From Metaruminococcus_A sp900762715 (GTDB lineage Bacteria; Bacillota; Clostridia; Oscillospirales; Ruminococcaceae): 25,320 bases of DNA. A program made the position numbers and the translations under genes. Where the stretch lies: the NCBI GenBank assembly GCA_048204295.1, contig DBFBLF010000049.1, positions 1-25,320 of the forward strand, in the 5' to 3' direction. The notes beneath the pieces were generated by a model, which saw only the letters and a list, made by a program, of their open reading frames with translations, did not search any database and was not told the DNA's origin. Shown piece after piece: positions 23,452 to 25,320 of the stretch. Within the stretch, counting starts at the first letter, position 1; each line of letters begins with the position of its first letter.

Positions 23452-25224
23452 ATGCTGACAAACAACAAAAACGTACTCAACTGGGTCGATGAAATGGTTG
23501 CTCTGTGCAAACCGGATAAAGTTATCTGGATTGACGGCAGCGACGAGCAGTTAAATGAGCTTCGCGCCCAGGCGACCGCTACCGGCGAAATGATGCCGCT
23601 TAATGAAAAAGAACTTCCGGGCTGTTACCTCCACCGCACCGCCGTCAACGACGTTGCCCGTGTTGAGGACAGAACCTTTATTTGCTCCAGAAACAAAGAG
23701 GATGCGGGCCCGACCAATAACTGGTGCGACCCGAAAGAGATGTACGCGAAACTGACCCCGATGTATGACGGCGTTATGAAAGGCCGTACCATGTACGTCA
23801 TTCCTTATTCTATGGGCCCAATTGGCTCTCCGCTTGCCAAAGTCGGCGTAGAGTTGACCGATTCTATCTATGTTGTCCTCAACATGGACATCATGACCCG
23901 TATGGGCAAAGCGGCGTTTGAAAACCTTGGAGAAACCTCCAACGACTTCGTACGCGGTCTTCATTCCAAAGCTGATATCGACCAGGAAAAACGCTATATT
24001 GTCCATTTCCCGGAGGATAACACCATTTGGTCCATCAACTCCGGTTACGGCGGAAACGTTCTTCTCGGTAAAAAGTGCTTTGCGCTCCGTATTGCTTCCT
24101 ATCAGGGCAAAAACGAAGGCTGGATGGCTGAGCATATGCTCATCCTCGGCATTGAGAATCCAAAGGGCGAAGTGAAATATATTTCTGCCGCTTTCCCGTC
24201 TGCTTGCGGCAAAACCAACCTTGCAATGCTGGTTCCGCCGGAAGTATATTCCAAAGACGGTTATAAAGTTTGGACCGTTGGCGATGATATTGCTTGGCTG
24301 AAACAGGGACCGGACGGCCGCCTGTACGCCATCAACCCGGAAAACGGTTTCTTTGGTGTTGCTCCCGGTACTAACGCGAAGTCCAACCCGAACGCGCTTG
24401 CTTCTACAAAGAAAGACACCATCTTCACCAACGTTGCCCTCAACAAGGATAACAACACTGTTTGGTGGGAAGGCCTTGATAAAAACCCGCCGGAAAATGC
24501 GCTTGACTGGAAAGGTAACCCCTGGAACGGCAAAGAGTCCTCTGAGAAGGGCGCTCATCCGAACAGCCGTTTCACCGCTCCGGCGAAAAACTGCCCTTGC
24601 ATCAGCAAAGAGTTTGACAATCCGAACGGCGTGCCGATTTCCGCTATGATCTTCGGCGGACGCCGTGCGAAAACCGCTCCGCTGGTTTACCAGTCCTTTG
24701 ACTGGAACCACGGCGTATTCGTTGGTGCGACCATGGCTTCTGAGACCACTGCCGCTGCTGCCGGTGCAGTTGGCGTTGTTCGCCGTGACCCAATGGCAAT
24801 GCTGCCGTTCTGCGGCTACCATATGGGCGACTATTTCAAACATTGGCTTGAAATGGGCGAGAAGCTCGGTGATAAGGCTCCTAAAATCTTCAACGTCAAC
24901 TGGTTCCGCCTTGACGATGAAGGCCACTTCATCTGGCCGGGCTTTGGCGACAACATGCGTGTCCTGATGTGGATCATTGACCGCTGCGAAGGCAAGGTTG
25001 ACGCTGTTGAAACTCCGATTGGCTATGAGCCGAAACCGGAGGACATCAACCTGGAAGGTCTCGATATCGATGTAAACGTCGTAAAAGAGCTTCTCAACGT
25101 TGATAAAGACCTCTGGAAAGAGGAGGCCAAAGGAATTCGCGAGTTCTTTGGTAAGTTTGGCGACCGTCTCCCGAAAGAGATGATGGATGAGCTGGACGCC
25201 CTTGAGAAACGTTTGGACAAATAA
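23452..25224 (+). CDS. pckG: Phosphoenolpyruvate carboxykinase (GTP)
   Basis: This enzyme interconverts oxaloacetate + GTP and PEP + CO2 + GDP; in anaerobes it can run toward CO2 fixation to oxaloacetate as well as gluconeogenesis. The 590-residue protein is of the GTP-dependent family: the nucleotide P-loop is FPSACGKTN (S250-N256 with C252, the family's reactive cysteine) and the metal-binding kinase-2 motif is GDD (D278, D279). CNWCD-like NNWCDPKEM, FFGVAPGTNAKSNPNA, GGRRAKTAPLVYQSFDW and HFIWPGFGDNMRVLMW are all present. Codon use is strongly biased to a narrow set (AAC, ACC, CCG, GGC), suggesting high expression. It has its own promoter and a terminator, so it is a single-gene transcript. 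Confidence 0.96.
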   Translation: MLTNNKNVLNWVDEMVALCKPDKVIWIDGSDEQLNELRAQATATGEMMPLNEKELPGCYLHRTAVNDVARVEDRTFICSRNKEDAGPTNNWCDPKEMYAKLTPMYDGVMKGRTMYVIPYSMGPIGSPLAKVGVELTDSIYVVLNMDIMTRMGKAAFENLGETSNDFVRGLHSKADIDQEKRYIVHFPEDNTIWSINSGYGGNVLLGKKCFALRIASYQGKNEGWMAEHMLILGIENPKGEVKYISAAFPSACGKTNLAMLVPPEVYSKDGYKVWTVGDDIAWLKQGPDGRLYAINPENGFFGVAPGTNAKSNPNALASTKKDTIFTNVALNKDNNTVWWEGLDKNPPENALDWKGNPWNGKESSEKGAHPNSRFTAPAKNCPCISKEFDNPNGVPISAMIFGGRRAKTAPLVYQSFDWNHGVFVGATMASETTAAAAGAVGVVRRDPMAMLPFCGYHMGDYFKHWLEMGEKLGDKAPKIFNVNWFRLDDEGHFIWPGFGDNMRVLMWIIDRCEGKVDAVETPIGYEPKPEDINLEGLDIDVNVVKELLNVDKDLWKEEAKGIREFFGKFGDRLPKEMMDELDALEKRLDK

Positions 25225-25251
25225 GCTTTTATGTTTTAAGCTGCAATGGAG

Positions 25252-25282
25252 CGCGCTGGTATTTGCACCGGCGCGTTTCTTT
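25252..25282 (+). terminator. Rho-independent terminator after pckG
   Basis: CGCGCTGGT (25252-25260) pairs with ACCGGCGCG (25267-25275), nine pairs with one T/G wobble and a 6-nt loop, followed by TTTCTTT. It begins 27 nt after the pckG stop. Confidence 0.8.
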
Positions 25283-25320
25283 GTCTCCGCTTTTTATAGA
25301 CAACAGTGAAAAGGGAGAAA

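Noticed and set aside
23551..24927. A 458-codon open frame on the minus strand opposite pckG
   Set aside because: The plus strand encodes an unmistakable PEP carboxykinase through the whole stretch. The minus frame lacks recognisable motifs and arises from the biased codon use of pckG.

Overview
The window is a chromosomal segment from an endospore-lineage, low-to-medium GC Gram-positive bacterium. The best fit is class Clostridia, probably the Oscillospirales/Ruminococcaceae side. This rests on the division and cell wall (dcw) gene order, the SpoVD-like class B PBP with PASTA domains, a meso-DAP type MurE (DNPR motif), strong AGGAGG-type ribosome binding sites, sigma-A promoters with extended -10 elements, and a GTP-type PEP carboxykinase. 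The lineage assignment is inference; I cannot run a phylogeny.

Region 1 (1-14400, all + strand) is a dcw cluster: mraZ, rsmH, ftsL-like, class B PBP, murE, murF, mraY, ftsW/spoVE, murG, murA, divIB/ftsQ, ftsZ. These genes cover lipid II synthesis from UDP-MurNAc-dipeptide onward plus the septal synthase (SEDS + class B PBP), the DivIB/FtsL scaffold and the FtsZ ring. murD, murC, murB and ftsA are not in the cluster, and ftsZ is not followed by spoIIGA/sigE/sigG. The cluster opens with a 10-bp periodic array matching MraZ boxes. It has an internal promoter before the PBP and several promoter-like elements before ftsZ, and it ends in two stacked hairpins.

Region 2 (14400-18600, - strand) holds, in transcription order, dus (tRNA-dihydrouridine synthase), a GNAT acetyltransferase overlapping it by 4 nt, an uncharacterised double-anchored lipoprotein-like gene, and ilvD with its own consensus promoter. 

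Region 3 (18600-25320, + strand) holds polA, a YwlE-like low-molecular-weight phosphatase, rimI and tsaD in a tight run with overlaps or near-overlaps. A separately promoted GTP-dependent phosphoenolpyruvate carboxykinase with a terminator follows.

Most of the window is housekeeping sequence. The most interesting parts are regulatory: the decamer array at mraZ, the face-to-face promoters with a palindrome between dus and polA, the duplicated promoter-like block upstream of ftsZ, and the dyad at the ilvD start site. At protein level the points to note are the atypical FtsZ C-terminal tail next to a missing ftsA, the double-anchored lipoprotein-like protein, the arginine-phosphatase signature, and a Cys cluster in RsmH. 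I found no convincing new multi-gene system, mobile element, CRISPR array, tRNA or rRNA. No gene-free stretch exceeds 300 bases.
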